64,000 nucleotides of DNA, from positions 48,904 to 112,903 of the forward strand of contig CALSPD010000010.1 in assembly GCA_943788145.1 (NCBI GenBank), in the 5' to 3' direction. The translations under genes and the position numbers were made by a program. Below, piece after piece: positions 39,617 to 48,998 of the stretch. Within the stretch, counting starts at the first letter, position 1; every line of letters starts with the position of its first letter. Under the pieces are notes generated by a model. The model was not told where the DNA came from and ran no database searches. It saw only the letters and a program-made list of their open reading frames with translations. The DNA is from an uncultured Flavobacteriales bacterium (GTDB lineage Bacteria; Bacteroidota; Bacteroidia; Flavobacteriales_G; Salibacteraceae).

Positions 39617-40866
39617 ATGAGTAACACGAAAGCGAATTTTCTAAGACAGTTTGATGACATCACGGCCGTTTTTTCCCATTCAAGGAGATGCTAGAGCTGC
39701 GATCCATAATGGTCTCGATTTTCCGACAACACGCGATGAAAAATGGAAATACACGCGAGTTTCTTCCATTTTGGCAAAAACATTTAAACGAAACGACATT
39801 GCTCCTTTAGCTCATTTTTCACTAGTGAAAAATGAATGCCAATTGGTGTTTATCAATGGGAGCTATCAACCAGATTTGAGTTCAGCGCTTCCTTCGGGTT
39901 GTGCGATGGAGTCGATGGCTGAAATGAAAGGCGAAACCCGTGATTATATGTTGACCAAGCTTGGCCGATTGGCGAATTTCAAGGACCAAGCCTTTCTAGG
40001 ATTGAACACGAGCTATTTTCATGATGGCGCCTTTCTGAAGGTTGAAAAGAACGCAATTATCGATCAACCCATCAACATTATTAATATCTCACAGGGGCAA
40101 GATCAAGTATCGAACGTACGTAATCTTATTTGCATTGAGCCAAATGCTCAAGTTCAGTTTGTTCATCGATTTGAAGGTGATTCAAATCATGAGGCATTTA
40201 CAAATTCAGTTATGGAAATTTGCGTGGATGAGAATGCGCAATGTTGATTATTATATGATTGAAAATGAAGGAGCCGCAACCACAAGTATTAATGCTACTT
40301 ACGTCTCTCAAGCTAGACACAGCAATTTTTCGATGGTTACGATAACTAAATCAGGTCAATTGGTGCGCAATAACCTGCATGTGGCCATTAATGACGTGGG
40401 CTGTGAAACCAATATGTATGGCATCTACTTCACGGACGGAAACCAGCACGTGGACAATCAAACATATGCCGACCATCGGCAGCCCAATTGCAATAGCAAC
40501 GAACTCTACAAAGGTGTTATGGCCGATCGATCAACAGGAGTTTTCAATGGAAAAATAATGGTGCATCAAGCTGCCCAACAAACCAATGCCTTCCAGAGTA
40601 ATCAGAATATTCTTTTAGGCAATCGCGCTACGATAAATACCAAACCCGAGCTTGAAATTTATGCCGATGACGTTAAATGCTCGCATGGATGCACGATTGG
40701 TCAGTTGGATGAAGAAGCCATGTTCTACCTCCAAAGTCGCGGTTTGGGGAAAGAAGCGGCTCATAAATTATTGGTTCAGGCCTTCGCTTCGGATGTCATC
40801 GAGAAAATCAAAATTGAATCCGTGCGCAAGGAAGTTGAAACCTTTATCGAATCGAAATTCATATGA
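39617..40866 (+). CDS. sufD: Fe-S assembly protein SufD (two frameshifts)
   Basis: SufB paralogue and partner. The recognisable text includes FPTTRDEKWKYTRVSSILAK near the N-terminus. The C-terminal core has VDNQTYADHRQPNCNSNELY, KIMVHQAAQQTNAFQSNQNI and YADDVKCSHGCTIGQLDEEA. Indels near 39650 and 40246 split it; corrected length is ~415 residues. The stop overlaps the sufS start by 4 bp (ATGA). Confidence 0.87.
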
Positions 40867-42087
40867 GTATTGATGTCAAGGAAATAAGAAAACAGTTTCC
40901 AATACTCAACCAATCGATTAATGGGAAACCCTTGGTTTATTTAGACAATGGTGCATCTTCACAAAAACCAATTTTCGGTTGTCAATGCCCTTTCAAACTA
41001 CTATCTGAACGATCACGCAAATGTGCACCGAGGAGTGCATAGCCTCAGTCAGCGCGCCACAGATCAGTTTGAAGCCGTCCGAAAATTGACGAGAGAATTC
41101 ATCAATGCAGCGCATGAGAAGGAAATCATCTTCACCCGGGGAACAACCGAGGCGATAAACTTAGTGGCGAATTCCTTCGGCAAAGCCTTTATTGAAGAAG
41201 GGGACGAAATTTTGATTTCGGCTATGGAACATCACAGCAACATAGTGCCTTGGCAAATGTTGTGCGATGAGTGGGGCGCTGTATTGAAAGTAATTCCAAT
41301 TACCGATGCCGGTGAAATCATCATGGCCGAGTTTGACCAATTGTTGAGTGGAAAAACGCGCCTAGTAGCCGTTAACCATGTGAGCAACTCCCTTGGAACC
41401 ATTAATCCAATTCAAGAAATCATTACAAAAGCACATAAAGTTGCTGCTGCTGTTTTGATCGATGGCGCTCAATCGGTGCCTCACATGAGGGTAGATGTGC
41501 AGGAATTGGATGCCGATTTCTACTGTTTTTCATCACATAAAATGTACGGACCAACAGGCATCGGTGTGCTTTATGGAAAAGAGTATTGGCTGAACGACAT
41601 GCCGCCATATCAAGGTGGTGGTGAAATGATAGACAAAGTAAGCTTTGAAGAAACCACCTTCAATGACCTTCCGTTCAAATTCGAGGCAGGAAACAACCAA
41701 ATATTGCTGATACCATCGCATTCGGAGCGGCCATTCAATTCATAGATTCCATTGGAATAGAAAACATAGGCGCTTGGGAAAATGAAATTGCTGCAATACG
41801 CTACCGAAAAACTCCTAGAAATACCAAATCTGCGCATCATAGGCACAGCGGAGCATAAAGCTTCAGTAATTTCTTTTTTGGTAGGTGACATTCATCCCTT
41901 CGATATAGGAACCATATTGGATCAGCTTGGTATAGCGGTAAGAACGGGACATCATTGCACCATGCCCTTGATGGATCGGCTTGGGATTCCCGGAACGGTG
42001 CGCGCGTCATTTGCTGTGTACAACACAAAAGAAGAGGTCGATATTTTAGTAGAGGGCATAAGGCGAGCAGCCGCTATGTTGAGCTAA
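40863..42087 (+). CDS. sufS: Cysteine desulfurase SufS (three frameshifts)
   Basis: PLP-dependent aminotransferase-fold enzyme that releases sulfur from cysteine for Fe-S assembly. The frame shows the start QFPILNQSINGKPLVYLDNG, HHSNIVPWQ (PLP stacking His), the lysine motif SSHKMYGPTGIGVLYG and the persulfide-forming cysteine in VRTGHHCTMPLMDRLGIPG. Breaks near 40968, 41698 and 41785. Corrected length is ~405 residues. No sufE follows; radA starts 16 bp downstream. Confidence 0.88.
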
Positions 42088-42103
42088 ATTTTACCTTCGA
42101 TCC

Positions 42104-43472
42104 ATGGCCAAAACAAAAACCGCTTTTATATGCCAAACCTGCGGCACTCAAGCTCCAAAATGGATGGGGCAATGTCCGGGTTGCAACGAATGGAATACCC
42201 TTATCGAGGAGGTCATTCTAAAGGAAAAGAAATGGTGGAATGCGCAGGACTTTCGTTGATAAATTGGCGAAGAAACCGGTTCCAATAACCCAAGTAAGCA
42301 GTGAAGATGCGGAGCGCTTACCGCTTCCAGACCAAGAACTGAATCGTGTATTGGGCGGAGGATTGGTTCCCGGAAGTGTGACCCTTATTGGAGGTGATCC
42401 AGGAATCGGAAAGTCAACTTTGCTGCTTCAATTAGGTTTGAATTATTCAGCCCACAAAGTGTTGTACGTTTCGGGCGAGGAAAGCGCCAATCAAATTAAA
42501 ATGCGCGCTGAGCGAATCGGGAAGTTGCATGACAATCTTTTGCTGCTAACCGACACGTCTCTAGAGCGTGTCATGGAGCGATTGGATGAAGTAGAACCTA
42601 GCTTGGTCATCATCGATTCGATTCAAACCATGCAAAGCCCAGAAATCGACTCTGTGCCAGGTTCGGTTGCCCAAATACGCGAATGCACGGGAGAGTTAAT
42701 TCAATTTGCAAAGGAAACGGGAACGCCCGTCATTCTTATCGGACACATTACCAAAGAAGGCAACATTGCTGGGCCAAAAGTGATGGAACATATGGTAGAT
42801 GTGGTACTTCAATTCGAAGGCGATCGCCAGCACCTTTATCGACTATTGCGGTCTTCAAAAAACCGTTTTGGATCAACCAATGAACTTGGTATTTATGAAA
42901 TGCAAGGTTCGGGATTGATTGAAGTTCATGATCCTTCTCAAGTTTTGATGAGCCAGCGAGACGAAGGCTTGAGCGGTTCGGCCATAGCCGCAAGTATGGA
43001 GGGTGCGCGTCCAATGATGATTGAAGCTCAGGCCTTGGTCAGCACCGCTGCATATGGCACACCACAGCGAACAACAACAGGATTTGATCAGCGCAGGTTA
43101 CACATGCTTCTGGCTGTAATGGAAAAGCGATGTGGTTTAAGTGTCGGAAAGTTTGACGTTTTCGTAAACATGGCAGGCGGTATTCGGGTTGATGATCCTG
43201 CCATTGATATGGCTGTGCTTTGTGCTGTACTATCTAGTTCGGAAGATTTTCCAATTCCGGCCAAAACTTGTTTTGCAGGAGAAGTGGGGCTAAGTGGCGA
43301 AATTCGACCCGTCACACGCATAGAGCAGCGCATCCGAGAAGCCGAAAAGCTCGGCTTCGAAACCATTTATGTTTCTGGCTATGGCCTAAAAGGCATTTCC
43401 ACCAAAGGATTAAATATCTTGGTTAAGCCCGTAAAACGGGTGGATGAAGTGTTCCAGGAATTGTTTGGGTAA
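42104..43472 (+). CDS. radA: DNA repair protein RadA (one frameshift)
   Basis: RecA-like protein that promotes branch migration in recombination. The N-terminal zinc finger is FICQTCGTQAPKWMGQCPGC. The RecA core has Walker A LIGGDPGIGKSTLL, the RadA motif SSKNRFGSTNELGIYEM and a C-terminal Lon-protease-like domain (GGIRVDDPAIDMAVLCAVLS). The frame shifts once between ~42222 and ~42258, in the linker between zinc finger and core. Corrected length is ~455 residues, as expected. It converges on the aldehyde dehydrogenase gene with only 5 bp between. Confidence 0.92.
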
Positions 43473-43477
43473 AGTGC

Positions 43478-44833
43478 CTACTTAACGTAAACCGTCTTTG
43501 CATTAACGAATTCAAGAATTCCTTCAGCGCTCAATTCACGTCCAAATCCAGATCGTTTTATTCCTCCAAATGGAAGTCGAGGGTCACTCTTCACCAATTC
43601 ATTGATGAAGACAGCGCCTTCATCAAATTCATGAATGCGCTCCAATGCCTTTTCGGAATTGCCCGTACAGATCGTGACACCCAGTCCGAAGCTTGACATA
43701 TTGCTCAATTTAATTGCCTCATCCATGTCCTTGATACGAACAAAGGGCGCAACAGGTCCAAACAATTCTTCATCAAAGGCGGGCATGCCAGGTTTCACAT
43801 TCGTTAGAACAGTAGCGTCATATTTGGCGTTGTCTCTTTTACCACCCATTTTTAGCGTTGCACCTTTAGCTATGCTTTCATTCACTTGACGCTCAATGCC
43901 TTCTGCTAAATCAACGCGAGCCAATGGGCCGATTTTCGTTGTGCTATCCGTTGGATCTTGGAAAACGAGCGTGGCCACTTTAGCTAGAAATTTCTCCACA
44001 TAAGCGTCATGTAACTCATCAGCAATTAAAAAGCGCTTACCCGCAATGCAGCTTTGACCGCTATTCAAGAATCGAGCTCGGAATCCAACGTCCACAGCAG
44101 CATCTAGATCGGCATCTGCCAACACGATTACTGCGTTGCTTCCGCCTAATTCCAAAACACTGGGCTTTAAAACTCGACCTGCCGTGCTCGCGACTGCTTC
44201 GCCAGCTTTTTCACTTCCCGTTAGCGATACGGCCCGAACTTTCGGATGCTCGATTACTTTGCTGGCTTGTGTGTTGTCAAGTATGAGTGTGCGAAAAGCG
44301 TTTTTTGGATAACCAGCTTCAGCGAATATTTCTTCAATGTCAAGTGCGCAACGCGTCACGTTTGGTGCATGCTTTAAAATGGCCGTGTTGCCAGCCATAA
44401 GCGTTGGAGCTGCAAATCGCAACACCTGCCAAAACGGAAAATTCCAAGGCATAATCGCGTATATGACTCCAAGCGGTTCGTAAGTGACAAAGCTTTTTGA
44501 AGCGTCTGTCTCCACCATTCGTGGTTTTAAAAACGTTTCAGCCTTTTCAGCGTAAAAACGACAAACCCAAGCACATTTGCTTACTTCAGCAATGGATTCA
44601 GAAATAGGCTTTCCCATCTCCGCTGTAATGTGCGCAGCCAGCTCCTCTTTTCGAGCCTCTAAAATTTCACCAACGCGCAAAAGCAACTTGGCGCGTTCTT
44701 GAAATGAAGTCTTTTTCCAAGACTTATATTCATCATGAACAGCGTCAATAATTTGGTTTGCTTCTTGGTCGGTATGGGCATTAAACCGCTCGACTATTTT
44801 GAGATCCCAAGGGTTGATTGAAACAATTTCCAT
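43478..44833 (-). CDS. NAD(P)-dependent aldehyde dehydrogenase (succinate-semialdehyde type)
   Basis: The ~450-residue ALDH has VIYAIMPWNFPFWQVLRFAA (cofactor binding) and VLELGGSNAVIVLADADL (general-base Glu). The catalytic cysteine lies in FLNSGQSCIAGKRFL, and LPFGGIKRSGFGRELSAEGI is near the end. It resembles short succinate-semialdehyde dehydrogenases of Bacteroidota, which oxidise succinate semialdehyde in GABA use, but the substrate is inferred. The start at 44833 (MEIVSINPWDLK) fits the family better than the upstream ATG at 44863. Confidence 0.9.
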   Translation of the reverse strand: MEIVSINPWDLKIVERFNAHTDQEANQIIDAVHDEYKSWKKTSFQERAKLLLRVGEILEARKEELAAHITAEMGKPISESIAEVSKCAWVCRFYAEKAETFLKPRMVETDASKSFVTYEPLGVIYAIMPWNFPFWQVLRFAAPTLMAGNTAILKHAPNVTRCALDIEEIFAEAGYPKNAFRTLILDNTQASKVIEHPKVRAVSLTGSEKAGEAVASTAGRVLKPSVLELGGSNAVIVLADADLDAAVDVGFRARFLNSGQSCIAGKRFLIADELHDAYVEKFLAKVATLVFQDPTDSTTKIGPLARVDLAEGIERQVNESIAKGATLKMGGKRDNAKYDATVLTNVKPGMPAFDEELFGPVAPFVRIKDMDEAIKLSNMSSFGLGVTICTGNSEKALERIHEFDEGAVFINELVKSDPRLPFGGIKRSGFGRELSAEGILEFVNAKTVYVK

Positions 44834-44963
44834 CGCTTTTAATTTGGGCGCAAGATTACACACCTAGACTGAAATAGTGGGAATTACAGAAGGATATTTA
44901 TGGCTTTGATGGATTAAAATTCAAATCGAGAAGTCCCGCTATAGCTTATACGGAAATGTATTT

Positions 44964-46229
44964 TTGCCGCACATGGTTTATAGCTTATTGAGATTTTGGG
45001 TTGGTGGCGGACTTCGAGTTTGGTTTCGGAAGATTTATGCCTCAGGCAATCAGAACATACCGGATAACTCACCTTTAATCTTTGCTTGTACACATCCTAA
45101 TTCTGCCGTTGATTATACCTTTCTTCCACTAATTACACGCCTTCGAAGTTTTGTTATGGTCAGGGGCGATGTGTTTGAAAACAAATGGTTGGATAAATTC
45201 TTCCGAGCCATTTGGATGATTCCTGTCTATCGGATGCGGGATGGATTCAGTACACTCAACAAAAACACAGACAGTTTTGAGGAATGTTATCGAGAATTCG
45301 ATAAAAATGGTCGTACGTTAATCTTCTCAGAAGGGACGAGCATTCAAGAAAAGAAGCTGCAACCGCTAAAAAAAGGAACGGCTCGACTAGCGCTGGACTA
45401 TTTAGAGTCTGGGAAAAACAAGGAGATATTTGTTGTTCCTATGGCGAACAATTATTCGCGATTTCGGCAATTTCGAGGAACAGTGATGACAAACTTTGGT
45501 GACCCGATTCGGGTTTCGGACTATCGAGCCTTGTATGTTGAAAACAGGGCCAAGGCTTATGCTAAACTCACCGATGATCTACACGAAGCATTGACCAAAG
45601 TTTTCATCGGTCATGAAACTTATAGTGACGATAGTTGGGCAGAGCGTGCTTTGAATGTGCTTCGATTCAACCGTTTAGATAATAGAAGAACTTGGATTAT
45701 AGAAGACGAAACTCCATTTAAAGAAGAAAAAGAGCTGTCCGATCGCTTCAATGCGTTCGGAGATACATTCCTAAGTGAAGAATGGAAAAAGACCTACATC
45801 GAATTGGGTGTGAACGAAGATTTGGAAGGTGTTTTGAAACGGTCGAAGCGGAAAGACTTTCATTGGATGCTGATATTTTCACTGTCATTCTTTATTGGTA
45901 TGGCCAACATCATTCACTTTTTACCTTACCAGTTATCGCACTGGATAGCTCGAACCAAGATTAAGGATATCCTTTTTGAGAATACCGTTATGACGATTGG
46001 ATCATCTGTTTTCTATCTCATCCAGTTTATTCTGGTTTTGCTGGTTTTGATGCCGCTGTTCGGATGGACAGGATTTGTCATAACGTGCAGCATGTTGGCT
46101 GCATCTGCGATTTATTCGGAATTGATAGACGACTATCGATTTGCTGTAAAATGCAGCGGAAAGCTTAAAGACTACGATAAATATCAGTGGCTCTACCAAG
46201 AACTTAAAGCTTCCATAGCGCACAAATAA
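44964..46229 (+). CDS. PlsC-like 1-acyl-glycerol acyltransferase with C-terminal membrane helices
   Basis: The 421-residue protein has an N-terminal acyltransferase domain with the HX4D catalytic motif in ACTHPNSAVDYTFLP and IFSEGTSIQEKKLQPLKKGT in place of the usual FPEGTR block. Two or three hydrophobic segments lie in the last ~130 residues (FHWMLIFSLSFFIGMANIIH, SSVFYLIQFILVLLVLMPLF). Such enzymes add the second acyl chain in phospholipid synthesis or acylate other lipids. The C-terminal extension is longer than in classical PlsC. Confidence 0.85.
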   Translation: MPHMVYSLLRFWVGGGLRVWFRKIYASGNQNIPDNSPLIFACTHPNSAVDYTFLPLITRLRSFVMVRGDVFENKWLDKFFRAIWMIPVYRMRDGFSTLNKNTDSFEECYREFDKNGRTLIFSEGTSIQEKKLQPLKKGTARLALDYLESGKNKEIFVVPMANNYSRFRQFRGTVMTNFGDPIRVSDYRALYVENRAKAYAKLTDDLHEALTKVFIGHETYSDDSWAERALNVLRFNRLDNRRTWIIEDETPFKEEKELSDRFNAFGDTFLSEEWKKTYIELGVNEDLEGVLKRSKRKDFHWMLIFSLSFFIGMANIIHFLPYQLSHWIARTKIKDILFENTVMTIGSSVFYLIQFILVLLVLMPLFGWTGFVITCSMLAASAIYSELIDDYRFAVKCSGKLKDYDKYQWLYQELKASIAHK

Positions 46230-46231
46230 AA

Positions 46232-46256
46232 GGCGCCCAACCATAGATTAAGCGCC
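46232..46256 (-). terminator. Terminator after the rhodanese gene
   Basis: GGCGC (46232-46236) and GCGCC (46252-46256) form a stem. On the minus strand it is followed by TTTTATTTG, just beyond the rhodanese stop. Confidence 0.55.
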
Positions 46257-46284
46257 CTAATAATGAATTAATATTAATTCAGGA

Positions 46285-46590
46285 TTAAACCAAAGCGTTC
46301 ACTTTTGTCCAAGGGCCACCGTTTGTTGCCTCGATACCTGCGCGTTTTAAAATTTCAGTTGCTTGACCACTTCGCATTCCTGAAGCGCAGCAAGCCACAA
46401 CGGGTTTGTTGAGTTTTTTGATTTTCATAATTTGACCTTCAATCGACTGTAGCGGAATGTTTTTTGACCCTTTGACGTGTCCGCCAGAAAACTCTCCCGG
46501 ACTCCTAACGTCAATGATTACTGCTCCTTTGTCCAAAAGCTCTTTTGTTTGATCGTTTCCTGTTCCGAATAATGTGCTTAATAATCCCAT
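46285..46590 (-). CDS. Single-domain rhodanese-like sulfurtransferase
   Basis: The 101-residue rhodanese domain has DVRSPGEFSGGHVKGSKNIP and the active-site loop CCASGMRSGQATEIL, where the second Cys would carry the persulfide. There is no signal peptide, so it is cytoplasmic. Likely a sulfur carrier or thiosulfate/polysulfide sulfurtransferase; substrate unknown. Confidence 0.9.
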   Translation of the reverse strand: MGLLSTLFGTGNDQTKELLDKGAVIIDVRSPGEFSGGHVKGSKNIPLQSIEGQIMKIKKLNKPVVACCASGMRSGQATEILKRAGIEATNGGPWTKVNALV

Positions 46591-46673
46591 TTTCTATTGT
46601 TTAGATGGCGAATGTAGGCCGGTGTATTGGGCTAAATTGTGATTGAAGTCACCGAGGCCGAATTTGGTCTCAA

Positions 46674-47714
46674 TTAATCCTTAACTCGGTTGAGTGCCAT
46701 AACCGAGAACAACCACCTAGGAAGCGGCTTTTTCTTTCTTTTTTTACTTAGTGTCAAAAACCAATTCAACTTCTTAGACACGGTAATTTTATCTGTTTCT
46801 ACCAGCTCTATTAATGTTCCATCTGGATCTTCAAGATAAGCGAACCTGCCAGCGGCCTCACCCATGCTAAATGTTTCACCGCTGTCAACCGTAAATGGGC
46901 TGTTCATTGCTTCTGCACGAGATTTTATAGCGTCCATACCGTTCACATCGAAACACAAATGGATGAATCCTTGATCGCCCCAATAACGATCCTTCAAATT
47001 GTGGCTGATGCTATCCGTGGATGTTGGTTGAAGCAATTCGATAAAGAAGTTGCCAAAAACTTCAGAGAAAGCACCCGTGTTTCTGTTGGATGGTGTCAAG
47101 CGCACTCTGCGGAAGGTTTCTAGTCCACCAGCGAAGGCTTTAAGATCGTCAAAAACTTGCGTTTTATCGTAAACAACCTGATCTATTTCAAGCACATTTT
47201 TATAAAAAGTAATCGCCTTTTCCATGTCTGAAACGCCAATGATGATTCCTTCTATACCGCCAAAAATGCTATGCTTTTTTTGGTACCAATTGTCAGACTC
47301 TGAAGCGATGAAAGGATTGCCAAATGGGTCAATGACTGAAAAGGACTTTTTTCCGATGGGATTTAATTCGATTCCTCCAACTGAATTGCCGTTTACCGAT
47401 TCCAATCCAAGCTTGGAATCTCGGCATTTTATGGACGTAACTAAAAGTCCGTTTTGAAGCAGAGAAAAAGCATGTTGATCGGCCGACCTGCGGCTGGTAA
47501 ACTGCCAAATTTCCATACCGCCTCCTCCATTCAAATTCATGGCGAGTATGGCGTGGCGGGCATGAACTTCGCCACCGGTATATTGAATCATCAATGGAGC
47601 TTCTGCTGCCTCATTGAAAACCGGTGTGTCAAATCCAAAGTTCTGACGATACCATTTCCAAGAGTCGTGAACGTTCGTTGTTCCTACTCCAACTTGCTGA
47701 ATGCCGTTAATCAT
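46674..47714 (-). CDS. VOC-family protein with two glyoxalase/dioxygenase modules
   Basis: The 346-residue protein has a first vicinal-oxygen-chelate module (residues ~3-140, INGIQQVGVGTTNVHDSWKW). The second (~150-305) contains GIEGIIIGVSDMEKAITFYK, DQGFIHLCFDVNGMDA and the terminal DPDGTLIELVE. The metal-binding His and Glu appear only in the second module. The enzyme could be a lyase, dioxygenase or isomerase. It is 3 bp from the SDR gene, so the two probably act on the same small molecule. Confidence 0.82.
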   Translation of the reverse strand: MINGIQQVGVGTTNVHDSWKWYRQNFGFDTPVFNEAAEAPLMIQYTGGEVHARHAILAMNLNGGGGMEIWQFTSRRSADQHAFSLLQNGLLVTSIKCRDSKLGLESVNGNSVGGIELNPIGKKSFSVIDPFGNPFIASESDNWYQKKHSIFGGIEGIIIGVSDMEKAITFYKNVLEIDQVVYDKTQVFDDLKAFAGGLETFRRVRLTPSNRNTGAFSEVFGNFFIELLQPTSTDSISHNLKDRYWGDQGFIHLCFDVNGMDAIKSRAEAMNSPFTVDSGETFSMGEAAGRFAYLEDPDGTLIELVETDKITVSKKLNWFLTLSKKRKKKPLPRWLFSVMALNRVKD

Positions 47715-47717
47715 AGC

Positions 47718-48509
47718 TTACTTAGGGTTAATTCGTTGCACAATCCAACGGAAGAGTCCGGGGAAATAGCGGTTCAAGTAAATCAAAATTTGTTCTTTTC
47801 CGAGATATATTTCTGCCTTTCCTTGTTCCGTGGCTGCAATTATAACGTTCGCACACTCTTTTGGACTCATTCCCTTGGATAGTCGAATGTCCATTTGGTT
47901 TTGCGGTGAACCGTCAGAGGTGAGTGCATTGAGTGAAATATTGGTTTGTACTCGACCGGGGCAAATCATGGTGATTTTAATCGCCTTACCTTTCAATTCT
48001 GCCCGCAATGAATCAAAGTAACCGTGTAGTGCGTGTTTGCTTGCCGAATAGCTTGATCGCAAGGGAAAACCGAATTTTCCTGCTGGCGAACTCATGACGA
48101 CAATACTGCCCGAATTTCTGCTCATCATTCCCGGAAGTACGGCCCGCGCCACGCGAATTGCCCCAAAATAATTTGTTTCCATCATGAGCCGTTCTGACTC
48201 GGGAGTTGCCTCCCAGGTCAATGATCGCTGGCTAATTCCTCCATTGTTAAAAAGCACATCAACCTTATCTAACAGCGCTTGATTTTGCTCGAGCACCTTG
48301 TAGAGAGATGTTGGATCAGATAGATCAAGCGCTAAAATCTGGTGATTATCACTGTTGGCGAGATTTGCTCTTAGCAATTCAAGTGTTTCCACGCGTCTAC
48401 TGCTTAAAATGAGTGAAGCACCTTTCGGAGCTAATTCATGAGCGATGGCTTCACCAATGCCACTCGAGGCTCCGGTGATCCAAACCAGTTTATTTTTCCA
48501 AAAACTCAA
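47718..48509 (-). CDS. Short-chain dehydrogenase/reductase
   Basis: The 263-residue classical SDR has cofactor loop WITGASSGIGEAIAHELAPK, FNNGGISQRS (NAG variant) and catalytic Tyr/Lys in YSASKHALHGYFDSL. It belongs to the group that ends in a basic, hydrophobic C-terminus (IYLNRYFPGLFRWIVQRINP), often membrane associated. It lies upstream of and is nearly contiguous with the VOC gene. Confidence 0.9.
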   Translation of the reverse strand: MSFWKNKLVWITGASSGIGEAIAHELAPKGASLILSSRRVETLELLRANLANSDNHQILALDLSDPTSLYKVLEQNQALLDKVDVLFNNGGISQRSLTWEATPESERLMMETNYFGAIRVARAVLPGMMSRNSGSIVVMSSPAGKFGFPLRSSYSASKHALHGYFDSLRAELKGKAIKITMICPGRVQTNISLNALTSDGSPQNQMDIRLSKGMSPKECANVIIAATEQGKAEIYLGKEQILIYLNRYFPGLFRWIVQRINPK

Positions 48510-48586
48510 TTCAGGTTAGAATATGTTGCAAACCAAGGTGTTTTTGTTCACATATTGAACAATTCACGATTACAGTTTAGATTTGA

Positions 48587-48961
48587 ATGAAAACCGATCG
48601 CATGGATTTCAGCAAGCTTTATTCAACTTACTCCTTCGAACCCTTAGTGTCCATCATTGAATGCAAGCAAGATGAATATACCAATGAGGCGATTGAGGCG
48701 GCCAAATTGACCTTGAAAAGAAAAGGTGTAGATGACGGGGATATTCGCTCCGTTGCACGGGAAATTTTGTCAAAACGCATCGTAGAATATTTGAATGATT
48801 TCGATGTAGTCAATGACACCCTCAAACTCCCACAAAGCCGCATACTGAACGAAGAAGAAGTTAGGCTTTTGTTTCAAAATGTCTTTGCTCAATGGAAAGC
48901 TGAAAGTGATGACATGATTCCAGATGGCTGGAAATATGCCATAGGTGCTGGGTTTGGATAA
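48587..48961 (+). CDS. Conserved-looking hypothetical protein
   Basis: This 124-residue soluble protein starts MKTDRMDFSKLYSTYSFEPL and is mostly helical, with NEAIEAAKLTLKRKGVDDGD in the middle. No family is recognised and there are no cysteines, membrane segments or signal peptide. The frame is clean, codon use resembles neighbours and a strong terminator follows its stop by 4 bp, all of which support a real gene. Confidence 0.65.
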   Translation: MKTDRMDFSKLYSTYSFEPLVSIIECKQDEYTNEAIEAAKLTLKRKGVDDGDIRSVAREILSKRIVEYLNDFDVVNDTLKLPQSRILNEEEVRLLFQNVFAQWKAESDDMIPDGWKYAIGAGFG

Positions 48962-48965
48962 AAAT

Positions 48966-48993
48966 GGGCGATTTCGCTACATCGAAATCGCCC
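48966..48993. terminator. Bidirectional terminator between the hypothetical gene and gldM
   Basis: Perfect 11-bp stem, GGGCGATTTCG (48966-48976) with CGAAATCGCCC (48983-48993), and a 6-nt loop. The minus-strand side has TTTTTA following, ending the gldM transcript. Confidence 0.88.
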
Positions 48994-48998
48994 AATTC

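Noticed and set aside
35547..42087. Real pseudogenisation of the suf operon
   Set aside because: The indels are 1-bp, mostly in homopolymers, with no accompanying loss of conserved residues. Technical error fits better, though it is not proven.
44833..44863. Upstream ATG for the aldehyde dehydrogenase
   Set aside because: The extra ten residues (MCNLAPKLKA) are not family-like; the internal ATG gives the standard N-terminus.
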